NCBI RefSeq assembly: GCF_000003815.2
Contig: NC_049979.1
Span: forward strand, 5,142,987 to 5,206,986
From: Branchiostoma floridae
Lineage: Eukaryota > Chordata > Leptocardii > Amphioxiformes > Branchiostomatidae
DNA: 64,000 nt
Reading direction: 5' to 3'
In this document: one piece after another, positions 61,801 to 64,000 of the stretch
Numbering within the stretch: the stretch's first letter is position 1
How the letters are laid out: every line of letters starts with the position of its first letter
Notes under the pieces: generated by a model
What the model was told of the DNA's origin: nothing
Database searches by the model: none
What the model saw: only the letters and a program-made list of their open reading frames with translations
Made by a program: the position numbers and the translations under genes

Positions 61801-64000
61801 CACCAAGGAAGACCAGATGCTGTGGCCCAAGAATTCACGAGTTCATCTTTTGGGAGGGACGTAAAACGGGGGTCACGTGTTGGAGGAGGTACCCCAAGCA
61901 TGTAAATTAGCATCATCAACAAATTTGGTACCTACTGGCTGCAAATGATACACCAGATGTATTAAAGTCTGTCCCTACCAAACTCCTAATGTACTCATGT
62001 TCCTCATGTGCAGACCAAAGCTCCAGAGCAGCTGTATCACTACCATGCAGGGAAGGTGTCGGGGCTGTCAGCGTCTCCGAACACTCACCTGTTTGCCACC
62101 ATCGGATCAGACAGTGGGTGTCTTTACCTGTTCTTATTGTTGTTGTTGTTGTTGTAAAAAGTAAGTGATGTGACTCTAGAAGAAAGAAAATTAAGTTTGC
62201 ATAGGAAATTAAATTTGCATAGGATCAGATGTGTTTGGACTTGTTCTAGAATCGTTTCTAATGCATGCATCTGTGTGCAAAAATCATGAGAAGTTATGTA
62301 GGATTTTTCTTTACAACCGTAAATCATGCACTAACCAATTTTGCCTGTCTTTCAGTACAATGTTAGACTTGTTCCACAATTGTTTCTGATATGTGTATCT
62401 GCACAAAAATCAGAAGAAGTAGGATTTTTCTTTACAACCGCAAGTCATGCAGAAGAGGAGCTACAAGTATGATGGGAAGATGCACTAACCAATTTTGCCT
62501 GTTTTTCCGTATTTTCCTGTCCTTTATGTACATATTGTTGCCTTTCTATCCTCCAGGCCGTGTGCATGTGTATGACCACGCTGCCAAGCTGCCCCTGTGT
62601 ACTGCCAAGTACACTGCTGGTGGCTCGGCACTTTGTTGGGCACCGCTGCTGGTGAGTTCCTTCAGTTAGTTTTTTTACACACAACAAAAGACTTTCTTTC
62701 TATCTAAATTTACAGTTTGGACCTTTGGAAAAAGTTAAGTTCATCACCACTGGGCTTTCAGCACTAAGGCCAGCTGAAGAAAATTAGATACTGTAAATGC
62801 ACTTAAGTTCGCGGGGATTTAATTTTGCGGTAGCGGGAAAAGGACTTTTCCTGGTAGTTCTAAGTTTGCAGTAGCACCATGCACTGTAGTCTCTTACTGC
62901 CATGGAAAAATTTTTGCGGTGGTTTTAAGTTCGCGGTGAAGTTGCCACCTCAAAAACCGCAAACATAAAACCACAGCAAACATTTCTGCATATTAAGTAG
63001 TTGTTTATGTGACAACAAAAGACTTTTATCTGAAAACAACAACAACAGAAGTAAGTTACATTTTGTGTATAAACAGTAAGATTGTGGTTGATTGCTGTGA
63101 GGATGATGCCCTGCATGCCAGAACCTCACCAAAGCTGTACGTCCCGTTCAGGTGGATCCAGAGGGCTCTACCCTGATTGCTGGCTTCACTGACGGAGTGG
63201 TGCGTGTTCTGACGGTCGCGAAAAAGCCCCAGGCTGATGGCAACAACAGTGGAGAGGCTCCCACTGAAATCACTCTACAGCAGGCATTCAAACCACACGC
63301 AGGGACTGTTACAGCCATGGCTTTGGACAGCAAGGCGAAGATTCTTGCCACTGGGGTGAGTTACTCACAATCAATGTGCTTACTACTACCAGAGCTGTCA
63401 AGTTTCTACTTTTGTAAGCTTCTGTTCAAAAACCTTTACAATCTCTCACAGTTTGATATCTATTGTTGTCCTGACAGTCATAACTTTGTTGTTTTGCAGG
63501 GTGAAGACAAGACTATCTTTTTCCTGACTGTTGGGGAAAAGTATGAGCCCATCGGTTTTGTTGATGTACCTGGACCAGTGTCCTGTATTGAGTGGTCCCC
63601 TGAGGCAGAGGTTAGTTGAGCCTATCTAATGCCAGTTCTCCTTTATCTGCAGCGTAACCTATTACCGTTTTTCAAAATCAAGGTATGCAGAGATATGAAA
63701 TCGACAAGGGTTGGTTTCAAACTGCAATATGTTGAAAATGTTGCAATTTGAAGCTACGGTCTATCGACTTTATATCCCTGAATACCCTGCTATTCAAAAC
63801 AACGGTTACAGGTACCGTGCAGATAAAGGTGAACTGTCGTTAAATTTCTATGCATGAACCAAGCGATATCACAGAGACAATGAAAAGTGCATAATTTTCT
63901 CAGGTAGCTCAGTTAGTCTAACTGATCAATAATTTGCCTTCTGAAGCATGTAGTAGGTGATTATTTGATTGTCAAAACTTAAAACTAACACGTGTTACAC
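52842..64000 (+). CDS. CFAP44: CFAP44, cilia- and flagella-associated WD-repeat protein (N-terminal 1075 codons)
   Basis: Exons in the window: 52842-52881, 53675-54454, 55213-55302, 55789-55881, 56199-56768, 57137-57308, 57852-58014, 58508-58827, 59387-59501, 60162-60326, 60758-60916, 61253-61300, 62014-62113, 62557-62651, 63152-63355 and 63500-63610. All are GT/AG and in phase, and the last donor (GTTAGT) shows the gene continues past 64000. Residues 1 to about 545 are acidic, Gln/Glu/Ser/Thr-rich and probably disordered. Then come [13 protein letters not shown] and [17 protein letters not shown], followed by WD40 repeats including [52 protein letters not shown] and [20 protein letters not shown], all characteristic of CFAP44 (WDR52). 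In other organisms CFAP44 works with CFAP43 in the tether/tetherhead of inner dynein arm f in motile axonemes; human loss causes sperm flagellar defects. The start [13 protein letters not shown] follows a good context (AAGATGG). The N-terminal extension looks longer than in vertebrates. Confidence 0.95.
55403..55500 (+). mobile_element. Partial hAT-like element (GGCTCGAAAT family)
   Basis: About 95 bp starting CAGGGCTCGAAATTC are nearly identical to the left part of the 39191-39542 element. They include GGGTGCACCAAAAAATTTTT, after which similarity stops. It lies in CFAP44 intron 3. No right end is visible nearby, so this is a truncated copy. Confidence 0.8.
56533..56742 (+). repeat. 42-bp (14-residue) coding minisatellite in CFAP44 exon 5
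   Basis: Five in-frame units of 14 residues follow the pattern G-x-x-S-E-Q-Q-A-Q-P-x-E-x-T, for example [14 protein letters not shown] followed by [14 protein letters not shown]. They lie at about residues 445-515 in the disordered N-terminus. The copies are diverged at the DNA level, so the repeat is not very recent. Confidence 0.75.
58185..58330. repeat. Short repeat with TGACGGAAA words
   Basis: In CFAP44 intron 7, TGACGGAAA occurs three times in one orientation and TTTTCCGTCA once in the other, ending near CTCGAGC and GCCCTG. It may be a degraded transposon. Family not recognised. Confidence 0.35.
59555..59725 (+). repeat. Dispersed repeat with ACTTCCGGACGTTTCAAGTG core, left-end copy
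   Basis: The left terminus GTTAGACATCCAGGTAAACA is the inverted copy of the right terminus of the 38985-39190 repeat, and the cores match in the same orientation. It lies in CFAP44 intron 9. Confidence 0.65.
59870..60100 (+). repeat. Probable SINE with GGGATGTAAAACGGAGGTCC core
   Basis: Lies in CFAP44 intron 9. A B-box-like GAGTTCGATCC (59993-60003) precedes a core GAAGGGATGTAAAACGGAGG shared with the SINEs at 45345, 61014 and 61722. A matching A box is not convincing. Confidence 0.5.
60596..60717 (+). repeat. Partial DNA element related to 40170-40495
   Basis: Ends with TTTGTCCAACCCTG and contains CACTTGCC and GGCAAGT words, like the inverted end of the element in ATPase intron 6. It lies in CFAP44 intron 10, about 40 bp before the next exon. 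Confidence 0.6.
61014..61135 (+). repeat. SINE fragment with GAAGGGACGTAAAATGGGAC core
   Basis: Lies in CFAP44 intron 11. The core and the following TGTTGGAGGAGGT-like sequence match the 61722-61910 SINE, but the 5S-like head is missing. Confidence 0.5.
61722..61910 (+). mobile_element. 5S rRNA-derived SINE (SINE3-type)
   Basis: The head (about 61722-61826) resembles 5S rRNA: AAGTTAAG in the box-A position, then TGGTCAGTGCTTAGATGAGG and GACCACC..GGAAGACCAGATGCTGT, matching the 5S box-C region. A body GGGAGGGACGTAAAACGGGG, followed by TGTTGGAGGAGGTACC, comes next. 5S-headed SINEs carry an internal polymerase III promoter. It lies in CFAP44 intron 12, sense to the gene, with deletions in the head, so it is probably inactive. 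Confidence 0.75.
62220..62505 (+). repeat. Tandem duplication in CFAP44 intron 13
   Basis: Two diverged copies (about 62220-62355 and 62356-62505) share GTAGGATTTTTCTTTACAAC and GCACTAACCAATTTTGCCTG. Non-coding. Confidence 0.7.
62715..62990 (+). repeat. Intronic repeat duplicated from intron 12, plus TTCGCGG-type repeat
   Basis: Positions 62715-62791 are about 90% identical to 61428-61504 in intron 12 (both contain GTTCATCACCACTGGGCTTT). Directly after, ACTGTAAATGCACTTAAGTT, then TTCGCGG and TTTTGCGG words to about 62990, look like a separate dispersed repeat. Confidence 0.6.

Overview
This is a eukaryotic genomic window from an invertebrate deuterostome, most likely a lancelet (amphioxus, Branchiostoma). 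That is inferred from three things: intron-rich genes whose proteins are close to vertebrate ones, a single Barx gene equally similar to vertebrate BARX1 and BARX2, and a dense load of short palindromic DNA transposons and tRNA- or 5S-headed SINEs in introns and spacers. There are three assembly gaps (6780-6882, 10806-10905, 50787-50886). I see nothing prokaryotic, viral or CRISPR-like.

Layout. Positions 1-11934 are gene-poor and repeat-rich. A Barx homeobox gene (+, 3 exons, 12336-19497, 247 aa) follows. A 5.5 kb spacer, probably partly 3' UTR, leads to a glucoside xylosyltransferase gene (GXYLT type, minus strand, six core exons in 25059-34353, 405 aa). A 441 bp spacer with NRF-1-like, CRE-like, CCAAT and E-box motifs separates it head-to-head from a sodium/potassium ATPase alpha-subunit gene (+, 22 coding exons, 34795-49134, 1048 aa). 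That gene carries a second, duplicated terminal exon at 49879-49907 and a poly(A) signal at 51806. The last gene is CFAP44 (+, 52842 to beyond the window). Sixteen exons, or 1075 codons, are present: a long acidic low-complexity N-terminus and most of the first WD40 region. An RFX-type X-box lies 22 bp upstream of its ATG.

The four genes act in separate processes: a homeodomain transcription factor, Golgi/ER O-glucose xylosylation of Notch-type EGF repeats, plasma-membrane ion pumping, and axoneme assembly. They do not form a pathway. The only regulatory coupling the layout suggests is the shared GXYLT/ATPase promoter region. Exon boundaries were worked out by hand from GT/AG sites, and reading phase closes at every junction.

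The most interesting structures are: the duplicated alternative last exon of the ATPase; a hAT-like MITE family with one terminal sequence and 8-bp target duplications at several sites; SINEs with different heads (5S rRNA or tRNA) sharing a central core; and the run of phase-symmetric, possibly duplicated exons in the CFAP44 N-terminus. I found no clearly new multi-gene system.
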